This document shows positions 30,981-40,455 of a DNA stretch of 64,000 nucleotides, piece by piece. The position numbers were made by a program, and so were the translations under genes. The stretch is taken from contig NC_074719.1 of assembly GCF_947242115.1 (NCBI RefSeq), positions 43,736,384 to 43,800,383 on the forward strand, given 5' to 3'. The DNA is from Biomphalaria glabrata. Taxonomy: Eukaryota; Mollusca; Gastropoda; Planorbidae. A model generated the notes under the pieces. The model was not told the DNA's origin. It worked only from the letters and a program-made list of their open reading frames with translations, and ran no database searches. Numbering within the stretch: position 1 is the stretch's first letter; every line of letters begins with the position of its first letter.

Positions 30981-32831
30981 ATGTCGTCCTATGACAAAAT
31001 ATTAGAGCTAGTGAAAATCATGGAACTAGAAGGGGATGAGAAAAAGGAATTTATCAAAAAAGAATTAGAAAAGGCTGAAAGGAAAGAAAGGGAAGAAAGG
31101 GAAGAAAAGAAACAAATTAGTGATAGGGCTGAAAAGGATAAAGATAGGGAAGAAAGAGCTGCTGAAAGAGCTCATCAGAAAACATTAAAAGAACTAGAAA
31201 CTAGACAAAAAGAACTAGAACTAGAAGCTGCCAAAACAAATCCCAACATCATAAACCAACAGTCTACAACTAAGCCATTCATATCTAAATTCCATAAATA
31301 TAATTCTAAAGATGAAACACTTGAAAACTATTTAGTCCAATTTGAGCATATAGCCTCAACCTATAGTCTTAACAATGAGGACATGGCCAAACACCTACTA
31401 GCAAATTTGTCGGGAGAACCCCTCAACATCATTTCCACTTTAACTGTAGAACAAAAGAAAGACTATGCAGCAGTAAAGACTAGATTACTAGAACACTTTG
31501 GAAAAAATTCAGACTTCTATCGTAAGCTGTTCAGGGACACTAAATTGAAAAAAGATGGGGACTTCAACAGAATAATATTCGACATGAGGACTAACATGAT
31601 AAAATGGTTAGAGCTAGCAAAATGTGACATCAAAGACCCGACACAAATCCTAGACATGCTACTTATAGACAATGTCCTCAACAACGTGACAGACTTAGTA
31701 TTTACTTTCCTTAAAGAAAAGAAGATCAAGACAGAGACTGAACTGATAACGAATCTAAATCTATTTAAAGACAGTCACCCTGGACACACGATTGACAAAA
31801 GAGACCTACACCAACTAGTAGCCACAGCAACAACATTCAACAACAACAACAACGACAAATTCAAATGGTCCAACACCAAGACTTGTTTCAGTTGTGGGAG
31901 AAAAGGTCATGTAAAAAACCAATGCAAAGCTCCTATAAACTACAATAACAATTACAGATACAGAAGTTACACTAGTTTCTACAACCCAAACAGCTACAAA
32001 CAAAACAACAATAATTACAATAATAGACCATATAGACTACACCAGAGTGCAAGTCCCAATGAAAGAAGAAATTTTGCAGACAGTTACCAACACAATAACT
32101 ATAATAGAAACAACAGGCAATCTAGAAGGGACACATACAACAATCAGTCTAATAACCATCTACACAGAAATAATAATAGTCATGACAATAGAGAAGAATT
32201 AACAGCCTACATGCATTACAATAAGCCAAAATTGAACCTATACCCCGCATACGTAAATGGAATTAAAGTAGAAGCCCTCAGAGATACAGGAAGCAGTGCC
32301 ATATTAATAAACTCCAAACTAGTAAAACCAGATCAAAAACTGCCAGAAAAGATCAAACTTACATATGCTAATCAAAAGAAATTTGATATTTGTGATACAG
32401 CCAGAATACACCTAGATACCCCATGGATAACTGGAGAAGTAGATGTTATTATTTTAGATACACCAGCACAAGATTTAATAATTGGTAATGTTAATGGTGT
32501 AAATGATTTAAGTAAAGAAGAAATTATGGAATGGGCAGCAGAAAAGGGTGAAATTTGTGAACTAGATACAAGTCCTACTACAAACCACTTAACCAATGAT
32601 AACATTATTAGAGTAGAGAATTTATCAGGATACACTAGATGGCAAACTATTATGGGAGAATTCAGCAATGTAGCACATGTTAAATGGGTAGATATAAGAA
32701 CTCAAGATAGATCACATAAAATTGCATTTGTACACTTAAACACAATAGAAGATTGTTATAGAATTATTAAAGTATTCAATAATAAGTTATTTAGAGGAAG
32801 ATATATTAATGTGAAATATGAAAATGTTTAA
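30981..32831 (+). CDS. Gag - retropepsin-like - RRM ORF of the LTR element
   Basis: The single 616-residue ORF of the element. Residues about 20-85 are highly charged (E/K/R) and likely coiled coil. Residues about 100-290 read as a retrotransposon Gag/capsid region (ETLENYLVQFEHIA; AAVKTRLLEHFG). A CCHC knuckle is at Cys302, Cys305, His310 and Cys315 (CFSCGRKGHVKNQC). Residues about 316-400 are Asn-rich. A retropepsin-like domain has DTGSS at 435-439 and the distal strand DLIIGN. The last 75 residues (542-616) read as an RNA-recognition motif: RNP2-like IIRVENL, RNP1-like HKIAFVHL and the closing strand GRYINVKY. The RRM sits where a polymerase region usually follows. Gag and protease calls are firm by motif; the RRM is my pattern reading. 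Confidence 0.88.
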   Translation: MSSYDKILELVKIMELEGDEKKEFIKKELEKAERKEREEREEKKQISDRAEKDKDREERAAERAHQKTLKELETRQKELELEAAKTNPNIINQQSTTKPFISKFHKYNSKDETLENYLVQFEHIASTYSLNNEDMAKHLLANLSGEPLNIISTLTVEQKKDYAAVKTRLLEHFGKNSDFYRKLFRDTKLKKDGDFNRIIFDMRTNMIKWLELAKCDIKDPTQILDMLLIDNVLNNVTDLVFTFLKEKKIKTETELITNLNLFKDSHPGHTIDKRDLHQLVATATTFNNNNNDKFKWSNTKTCFSCGRKGHVKNQCKAPINYNNNYRYRSYTSFYNPNSYKQNNNNYNNRPYRLHQSASPNERRNFADSYQHNNYNRNNRQSRRDTYNNQSNNHLHRNNNSHDNREELTAYMHYNKPKLNLYPAYVNGIKVEALRDTGSSAILINSKLVKPDQKLPEKIKLTYANQKKFDICDTARIHLDTPWITGEVDVIILDTPAQDLIIGNVNGVNDLSKEEIMEWAAEKGEICELDTSPTTNHLTNDNIIRVENLSGYTRWQTIMGEFSNVAHVKWVDIRTQDRSHKIAFVHLNTIEDCYRIIKVFNNKLFRGRYINVKYENV

Positions 32832-33880
32832 CTTCACAATGTAACTAGAAACAACCATTCTCAATTAGGTCAACCTGACATTTTTTCTTGCCATGATTCA
32901 AATAAGTCATGACACTTTATTGTTACACTTTTCTTTTGGGTCATGATGACATTTATGCTTATGATCAATAACAGATCATCTATTTTCTACTCATTGTATT
33001 TTATTGTCAACTTGTAATATGACAAATACCAGATGTGTTTATTTTGTGTGTATATATTGTATTTCATTACTGATTGTGCACAGCAATGTAAACAATGAGA
33101 TGTAAACAACAGTGAACTACTTGAACTGTTGACCTATATTTTTTTCATAACAACTCACAGATGTAAATATTGTCTAAAATTTTTTACACACCTGAATACT
33201 ACAATGAATGTTTATAAACATGGAAATTTGTTAACTATTGTACTTCAATACTACACTCAGACTATTTATAGTAGTCTTATGCAAGGTCAACCTTGAACTG
33301 GATTGACATGTATCTGAAAATTTTTTTTTCATTTTTCTTGATGATGGCAAAACTTAGAATAATATTTTGACACAGCACATCACAGTTGTAAATAAATATG
33401 AAATTTTTTTCTGTAATCATTTTGAGTAAATGTACTCAGTGTGTCAAATGATACACATTGATAATGTTGTGCATCTACAATTATAGTAAAATATTGGATG
33501 TGGAATAACTTGTATATTTTTTCCTTTTTTATATTGATTAGCATGTGATTGCTTGTACAAATCTTTTTCTTCAGTACAAATGTATGCATAAAGTTTGTTA
33601 ACACTTGATGGAGGTACTTTTCATTACAATTAATGTTACATTTCAGTGATTTTGCTCTCAGTGAATTAAGTATATAAATGATTTTTTTTTGGACTCAGTA
33701 ATTTATATGATGTTATACATAATTACTAAGATTATATAAGATGATATGAGCAATTGGAGTGAACTTACAGCACTTGATAGAATAATGGACTAAGCTCATA
33801 TATATTTGTACAATGATATTAATGTAAAATATATTTGTCAAAGATTTTTGGTCAAAAATCTTTTTGGAGTGTGGGGCGTA

Positions 33881-34452
33881 TGTCACAGTCCAGTTTTAGA
33901 ACCTCTGTGACATGAAGTGACACTCAGTCACCTATTGTAACATTCCGTGCGGGCAAGCACGAGGTTATGTGAATAAGTTAAAGGACTCTGAAATAAGGGT
34001 CAAAAGTTAGTTAGTGAAGAACTCCAGCAGAGAGTGGATATACGATTTTCTCTGTCTGTAATATGTACCTTAATGAATTTGATTTAATGTTAACTTGAGA
34101 GTTTTCTTCGGACTTATATTTTGAACATTTCATTGATGTGATTGCTTATTCCACATGGCATGAACAGCCAGTATTTATTGGTGTATATTTTGTGACGGCT
34201 GAAGTCGCCAGTATTTTCTGTAATTTATCCTATATATAATAAACTTTACGTCTGCTACCAGTGTGTTCATCAGTAATTCCAAATGTTGTCATTGGAGACT
34301 TTAGTATATTAGTAATGTTGCGCACTCGCAAATCTAGTGCGTCTAATAAAGTACATCGTTAAGAGGAGTATCATAGCCGTACCAGAAGAGGTACCTACAA
34401 CACACGGACGCACCCACGCCGCTACGCCTACAGCCAAAACCAGGTAGCGACA
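33881..34452 (+). repeat. 3' LTR (572 bp)
   Basis: Follows a G-rich polypurine-like stretch and is followed by the target duplication CCGTG. Confidence 0.95.
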
Positions 34453-34512
34453 CCGTGGGACACAGAAACAGATGACCTTTACATCATCCTGAAAAGTGTA
34501 CTTCACTTTTAT

Positions 34513-34734
34513 GCGTATCCAAATGTTAATCTAGTCCTGCAAGTTAATTGGAGACAAACTCTATTAAGTCTTTGTTTTTTCTGAACAGATTAGGGAAACT
34601 TATTCCATGCTCTAACGGCACTAGGGAAAAGGAAGCACTTGTAAAAATTTGTCTTATCAAAAGGAACATGAAATGTGTAAACGATTTATTACATGAGCCA
34701 AAATAGAGAAACTGTTAACTTTTACCTTTACCTA
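34513..34734. other. Short spacer with LINE scrap
   Basis: Near 34590-34650 a minus-strand piece (CATGCTCTAACGGCACTAGG GAA) matches the WNGLP region of the CR1/L2-like LINEs. Confidence 0.4.
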
Positions 34735-34975
34735 TCCCTTAGTTTCTTGGACCGTTGGGGCACCATGCAAGATTTGTAGACCGTCTTTCTCCATTCCTCC
34801 CTTTCTTTTGCTTTAGTTAGAACCTCTTTCAATGGCAGGCCCGTCCATTAGTTATGTTGTCTTTCCATTGCTTTCTCCGTCTGCCTCTTTTTCTTTTCCC
34901 TGATACTGTTCCCTGAAGGAAGGTCTTTGCGAGCACCGAAGGCCTTGTAATATACCCATAGACCTTTAGCTTTCG
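34735..34975 (-). mobile_element. LINE RT C-terminal fragment (GRQRKRW type)
   Basis: The minus strand reads broken codons for RGRQRKRWEDNIKEWT GLPLKEVL ... REEWRKTVDRSC. It is the C-terminal tail shared with 20500-20735, 47335-47525 and, more distantly, 58670-58950. Confidence 0.65.
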
Positions 34976-35019
34976 TTTTTTTACGTCAGTTCATCAAGAG
35001 TCCAATCAAAATCGTGCCG

Positions 35020-35345
35020 CTTAATTAAAGCTATAAGCTCTGCTAAGTCATTGATTTTCAAGGCAGACTCACGCAACCAGTCCCATGCTCTAATGATAAT
35101 ATGGAAGAGGGGGCACCTATTTGAATTTGTCCTAGCATATGAAATAAGAAATGTGCTTTTTATTTGTGTGTCTTTCTGAGTATTTTATTATGTTGTCTTT
35201 TTTTTTTATTCGTAAATGCTATTTTAATTCTAAATCATCTGTCCTGAAATTTTTACACAAATTTATTGATTTTTTACTAATTGTGCAACGATTTTTGAAC
35301 ATGAGTATCTATTTGTTTAAACAGGACGCATATTCTAATGTCGAT
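35020..35345 (-). mobile_element. CR1/L2-like LINE fragment
   Basis: The minus strand carries the WDWLRESALKINDLAEL-like region and the upstream KIAF segment, diverged, lacking the terminal 3' end. Confidence 0.5.
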
Positions 35346-35411
35346 CTAATAAATGTTAATTAGAGTTTCAGCTTGATGTTCTTGTTGAAGTTGAACACTC
35401 TTAGGAATAGG

Positions 35412-38400
35412 TGAAGGAGGAGTTGAAGGTAGAGGTGAAGGTAGAGGTGAAGGTAGAGTTGAAGGTAGAGGTGAAGGTAGAGTTGAAGGTAGAGGTGAAG
35501 GTAGAGTTGAAGGTAGAGGTGAAGGTAGAGTTGAAGGTAGAGGTGAAGGTAGAGGTGAAGGTAGAGTTGAAGGTAGATGTGAAGATAGAGTTCAAGGTAG
35601 ATGTGAAGGTAGAGGTGAAAGTAGAGGTGAAGGTAGAGGTGAAGGTAGAGGTGAAGGTAGATGTGAAGGTAGATGTGAAGGTAGAGTTGAAGGTAGAGGT
35701 GAAGGTAGAGGTGAAGGTAGAGGTGAAGGTAGAGGTGAAGGTAGAGGTGAAGGTAGAGGTGAAGGTAGAGGTGAAGGTAGATGTGAAGGTAGAGGTGAAG
35801 GTAGAGTTGAAGGTAGAGTTGAAGGTAGAGGTGAAGGTAGATGTGAAGGTAGAGGTGAAGGTAGAGTTGAAGGTAGAGGTGAAGGTAGAGGTGAAAGTAG
35901 AGGTGAAGGTAGAGGTGAAGGTAGAGGTGAAGGTAGATGTGAAGGTAGAGGTGAAGGTAGATGTGAAGGTAGATGTGAAGGTAGATGTGAAGGTAGATGT
36001 GAAGGTAGATGTGAAGGTAGAGGTGAAGGTAGAGGTGAAGGTAGAGTTGAAGGTAGAGGTGAAGGTAGAGATGAAGGTAGAGGTGAAAGTAGAGGTGAAG
36101 GTAGATGTGAAGGTAGAGGTGAAGGTAGAGGTGAAGGTAGAGGTGAAGGTAGAGGTGAAGGTAGATGTGAAGGTAGATGTGAAGGTAGAGGTGAAGGTAG
36201 AGTTGAAGGTAGATGTGAAGGTAGAGGTGAAGGTAGATGTGAAGGTAGAGGTGAAGGTAGAGGTGAAGGTAGAGGTGAAGGTAGAGTTGAAGGTAGAGGT
36301 GAAGGTAGAGGTGAAGGTAGAGGTGAAAGTAGAGGTGAAGGTAGAGGTGAAAGTAGAGGTGAAAGTAGAGGTGAAAGTAGAGGTGAAAGTAGAGTTGAAG
36401 GTAGAGGTGAAGGTAGAGGTGAAGGTAGATGTGAAGGTAGATGTGAAGGTAGATGTGAAGGTAGATGTGAAGGTAGAGTTGAAGGTAGATGTGAAGGTAG
36501 AGGTGAAGGTAGAGGTAAAGGTAGATGTGAAGGTAGAGGTAAAGGTAGAGGTAAAGGTAGATGTGAAGGTAGATGTGAAGGTAGATGTGAAGGTAGATGT
36601 GAAGGTAGAGGTGAAGGTAGATGTGAAGGTAGAGGTGAAGGTAGAGGTGAAGGTAGAGGTGAAGGTAGATGTGAAGGTAGATGTGAAGGTAGAGGTAAAG
36701 GTAGAGGTGAAGGTAGAGGTGAAGGTAGATGTGAAGGTAGAGGTGAAGGCAGAGGTGAAGGTAGAGGTGAAGGTAGAGGTGAAGGTAGAGTTGAAGGTAG
36801 AGGTGAAGGTAGAGGTGAAGGTAGAGGTGAAAGTAGAGGTGAAGGTAGAGGTGAAAGTAGAGGTGAAAGTAGAGGTGAAAGTAGAGGTGAAAGTAGAGTT
36901 GAAGGTAGAGGTGAAGGTAGAGGTGAAGGTAGATGTGAAGGTAGATGTGAAGGTAGATGTGAAGGTAGATGTGAAGGTAGAGTTGAAGGTAGATGTGAAG
37001 GTAGAGTTGAAGGTAGAGGTGAAAGTAGAGGTGAAGGTAGAGGTGAAGGTAGATGTGAAGGTAGATGTGAAGGTAGAGGTGAAGGTAGATGTGAAGGTAG
37101 ATGTGAAGGTAGAGGTGAAGGTAGAGTTGAAGGTAGAGGTGAAGGTAGAGGTGAAGGTAGAGGTGAAGGTAGAGGTGAAGGTAGAGGTGAAGGTAGAGGT
37201 GAAGGTAGAGGTGAAGGTAGAGTTGAAGGTAGAGATGAAGGTAGAGGTGAAGGTAGAGGTGAAGGTAGATGTGAAGGTAGATGTGAAGGTAGATGTGAAG
37301 GTAGATGTGAAGGTAGAGTTGAAGGTAGATGTGAAGGTAGAGTTGAAGGTAGAGGTGAAAGTAGAGGTGAAGGTAGAGGTGAAGGTAGATGTGAAGGTAG
37401 ATGTGAAGGTAGAGGTGAAGGTAGATGTGAAGGTAGATGTGAAGGTAGAGGTGAAGGTAGAGGTGAAGGTAGAGGTGAAGGTAGAGGTAAAGGTAGAGGT
37501 GAAGGTAGAGGTGAAGGTAGAGGTGAAGGTAGAGGTGAAGGTAGAGGTGAAGGTAGAGGTGAAGGTAGAGGTGAAGGTAGAGATGAAGGTAGAGGTGAAG
37601 GTAGAGGTGAAGGTAGAGGTGAAGGTAGAGGTGAAGGTAGAGGTGAAGGTAGAGGTGAAGGTAGAGGTGAAGGTAGAGGTGAAGGTAGAGGTGAAGGTAG
37701 AGGTGAAGGTAGAGGTGAAGGTAGAGGTGAAGGTAGAGGTGAAGGTAGAGATGAAGGTAGAGGTGAAGGTAGATGTGAAGGTAGAGGTGAAGGTAGAGGT
37801 GAAGGTAGAGGTGAAGGTAGAGGTGAAGGTAGAGGTGAAGGTAGAGGTGAAGGTAGAGGTGAAGGTAGAGGTGAAGGTAGAGGTGAAGGTAGAGGTGAAG
37901 GTAGAGGTGAAGGTAGATGTGAAGGTAGAGGTGAAGGTAGAGGTGAAGGTAGAGGTGAAGGTAGAGGTGAAGGTAGAGGTGAAGGTAGAGGTGAAGGTAG
38001 AGATGAAGGTAGAGGTGAAGGTAGATGTGAAGGTAGATGTGAAGGTAGATGTGAAGGTAGAGGTGAAGGTAGAGGTGAAGGTAGAGGTGAAGGTAGAGGT
38101 GAAGGTAGAGATGAAGGTAGAGGTGAAGGTAGATGTGAAGGTAGATGTGAAGGTAGAGGTGAAGGTAGAGGTGAAGGTAGATGTGAAGGTAGAGGTGAAG
38201 GTAGAGGTGAAGGTAGAGGTGAAGGTAGAGGTGAAGGTAGAGGTGAAGGTAGAGGTGAAGGTAGATGTGAAGGTAGATGTGAAGGTAGAGGTGAAGGTAG
38301 AGTTGAAGGTAGATGTGAAGGTAGAGTTGAAGGTAGATGTGAAGGTAGAGGTGAAGGTAGAGTTGAAGGTAGATGTGAAGGTAGATGTGAAGGTAGAGGT

Positions 38401-39607
38401 GAAGGTAGAGTTGAAGGTAGATGTGAAGGTAGAGGTGAAGGTAGAGGTGAAGGTAGAGTTGAAGGTAGAGGTGAAGGTAGAGGTGAAGGTAGAGGTGAAG
38501 GTAGATGTGAAGGTAGAGGTGAAGGTAGAGGTGAAGGTAGAGTTGAAGGTAGATGTGAAGGTAGATGTGAAGGTAGAGGTGAAGGTAGAGTTGAAGGTAG
38601 ATGTGAAGGTAGAGGTGAAGGTAGATGTGAAGGTAGATGTGAAGGTAGAGGTGAAGGTAGAGGTGAAGGTAGAGTTGAAGGTAGATGTGAAGGTAGAGTT
38701 GAAGGTAGAGTTGAAAGTAGAGGTGAAGGTAGAGGTGAAGGTAGAGGTGAAGGTAGAGGTGAAGGTAGAGTTGAAGGTAGAGGTGAAGGTAGAGGTGAAG
38801 GTAGAGGTGAAGGTAGAGTTGAAGGTAGAGGTGAAGGTAGAGGTGAAGGTAGAGGTGAAGGTAGAGGTGAAGGTAGAGGTGAAGGTAGAGGTGAAGGTAG
38901 AGGTGAAGGTAGAGTTGAAGGTAGAGGTGAAGGTAGAGGTGAAGGTAGATGTGAAGGTAGAGGTGAAGGTAGAGGTGAAGGTAGAGGTGAAGGTAGAGGT
39001 GAAGGTAGATGTGAAGGTAGAGTTGAAGGTAGAGGTGAAGGTAGATGTGAAGGTAGAGGTGAAGGTAGAGGTGAAGGTAGATGTGAAGGTAGAGGTGAAG
39101 GTAGAGGTGAAGGTAGAGTTGAAGGTAGATGTGAAGGTAGAGGTGAAGGTAGAGGTGAAGGTAGAGGTGAAGGTAGAGGTGAAGGTAGAGGTGAAGGTAG
39201 AGTTGAAGGTAGATGTGAAGGTAGAGGTGAAGGTAGAGGTGAAGGTAGAGGTGAAGGTAGAGTTGAAGGTAGAGGTGAAGGTAGAGTTGAAGGTAGAGGT
39301 GAAGGTAGAGTTGAAGGTAGATGTGAAGGTAGATGTGAAGGTAGATGTGAAGGTAGATGTGAAGGTAGATGTGAAGGTAGAGGTGAAGGTAGAGGTGAAG
39401 GTAGAGTTGAAGGTAGAGGTGAAGGTAGAGGTGAAGGTAGAGGTGAAGGTAGAGGTGAAGGTAGAGGTGAAGGTAGAGGTGAAGGTAGAGGTGAAGGTAG
39501 ATGTGAAGGTAGAGGTGAAGGTAGATGTGAAGGTAGAGTTGAAGGTAGATGTGAAGGTAGAGGTGAAGGTAGAGGTGAAGGTAGAGTTGAAGGTAGAGGT
39601 GAAGGTG
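35412..39607 (+). repeat. 4.2-kb minisatellite of a 12-bp unit
   Basis: About 350 copies of GAAGGTAGAGGT, with variants at a few fixed positions (GATGT, GAGTT, GAAAG, GTAAAG, GAGATG). The period never breaks, so both strands stay open: 1406 codons reading (V-E/D/L-V-K)n on plus and 1339 codons reading (L-P-S-P/H/T)n on minus. Variant blocks recur at long range (for example the four-fold GATGT run starting at 36421, 36925 and 37261). I treat it as a satellite array, not a gene. Confidence 0.97.
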
Positions 39608-39648
39608 TCAAGTGTAAAAAAATTCTCGTAGCTAACCTTAATGCTTAG

Positions 39649-39858
39649 CAGTGGGGTAGCTAGGGTGGGGAAGAGGAGGATCCAAATTTGAAAATACCAC
39701 TGGCCCCCATTTGAGGGGGACCCCCAAATAAGTCTCCAAAATTTGTTTTTAAATTAAATATTACGCCATTATCTCATGTCATGATGTCGAATGTAAAAAT
39801 ACAGAGGCCCCTAAAAAGGTCAAGCCCCCGGGCCCCAAAATCCCTGGCTACACTACTG
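39649..39858. mobile_element. Short hAT-type element (family also at 46268)
   Basis: Ends CAGTGGGGTAGCTAGGG and, inverted, CCCTGGCTACACTACTG, 210 bp. The interior has CCCCCATTTGAGGGGGACCC. The flanking octamers ATGCTTAG and ATTTTTTG match only at five positions. It serves as the empty-site reference for the nested MITE at 46370-46450. Confidence 0.75.
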
Positions 39859-40425
39859 ATTTTTTGCTTGGTTTCTTTTCTTAAATAGGGGGTTTCAATT
39901 TAACATTTCATTTGTTATACAACCTAGGTGATATTTTGTTTAGTCCGTGCAACCATCTGCCATGGAAAATATAAATATTTTTTATTTGTTTTAGTTGTTT
40001 TTTTTTTATCTTACTCTTTTTTCTAGGTGGAAAGACATGCTCCAATTTGATTCCCATCTCTGTTATTCATTGTATTCTCTGTGTTAACTGTCTTTATCTT
40101 ATTTTCTTTTTGTTCTATAGTTATGCAGTTGATTTCTATATGACTTTAAAGCAGGTTCTCTTGTCGTAACGAAGTGGAAGATGGATGTATTGAATTAATT
40201 TGTTGGCTGTTAGTATATCTTTTATGATGAGAAAAAGTCATCTGTCAGGAATACTACTCATGACTTTAAGTGATATTCTATTGTAGGAGTTAGATCAATA
40301 TCTATCTAAATATATAAAATCTTATAAAATTGAAAAATAATCTAATGTTCTCAATTTTACATTTTTAAATACATTAACACCTCCCTTATCATGAACCAAA
40401 TTTATAATAATTGAATGTATTTCAG
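39859..40425. other. No exon confirmed between the hAT element and the first micro-exon
   Basis: T-rich. Several acceptor-like TTTCTAG/TATAG sites occur, but no following frame with a good donor was found. Confidence 0.4.
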
Positions 40426-40455
40426 AGTAAAAAGCAGTCAGGAGAGCTATCACCA
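40426..40455 (+). CDS. Candidate micro-exon 1 of the CAP gene (30 nt)
   Basis: TGTATTTCAG / 30 nt / GTAAGT. Phase 0, encoding SKKQSGELSP. Confidence 0.5.

Larger units (their letters stand above)
28802..34452 (+). mobile_element. Young, whole-looking non-autonomous LTR retrotransposon
   Basis: A 5651-bp element. The 5' LTR is 28802-29373 and the 3' LTR 33881-34452, each 572 bp, TG...CA ended, about 99.6% identical. The target duplication CCGTG is at 28797-28801 and 34453-34457. The LTR contains TATATATAATAAA, a combined TATA/poly(A)-like box. A primer-site-like TGGTAGCCAG follows two bases after the 5' LTR (initiator-Met-type, weak), and a G-rich polypurine-like tract ends at 33880. The interior has a 1.6-kb leader, one ORF (30981-32831) and about 1.05 kb of non-coding DNA. 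No RT, RNase H or integrase part is seen, so mobility would depend on a partner element. Gag type and 5-bp duplication suit the Ty3/gypsy side, tentatively. The LTR identity implies a recent insertion. Confidence 0.93.
28609..34512 (+). mobile_element. SINE family A split by the LTR element
   Basis: The SINE head and body run from 28609 to 28801 and stop at CGTTAACCGTG. The remaining body (CCGTGGGACACAGAAACAGA TGACC and onward) resumes at 34453. The two halves align with uninterrupted copies, sharing only the 5-bp CCGTG duplicated by the LTR insertion. Confidence 0.95.

Noticed and set aside
35411-39631. 1406-residue (VEVK)n and 1339-residue (LPSP)n open frames as giant repeat proteins
   Set aside because: A 12-bp unit without stops stays open automatically. 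There is no start context, domain or splice structure, so it is treated as a satellite.
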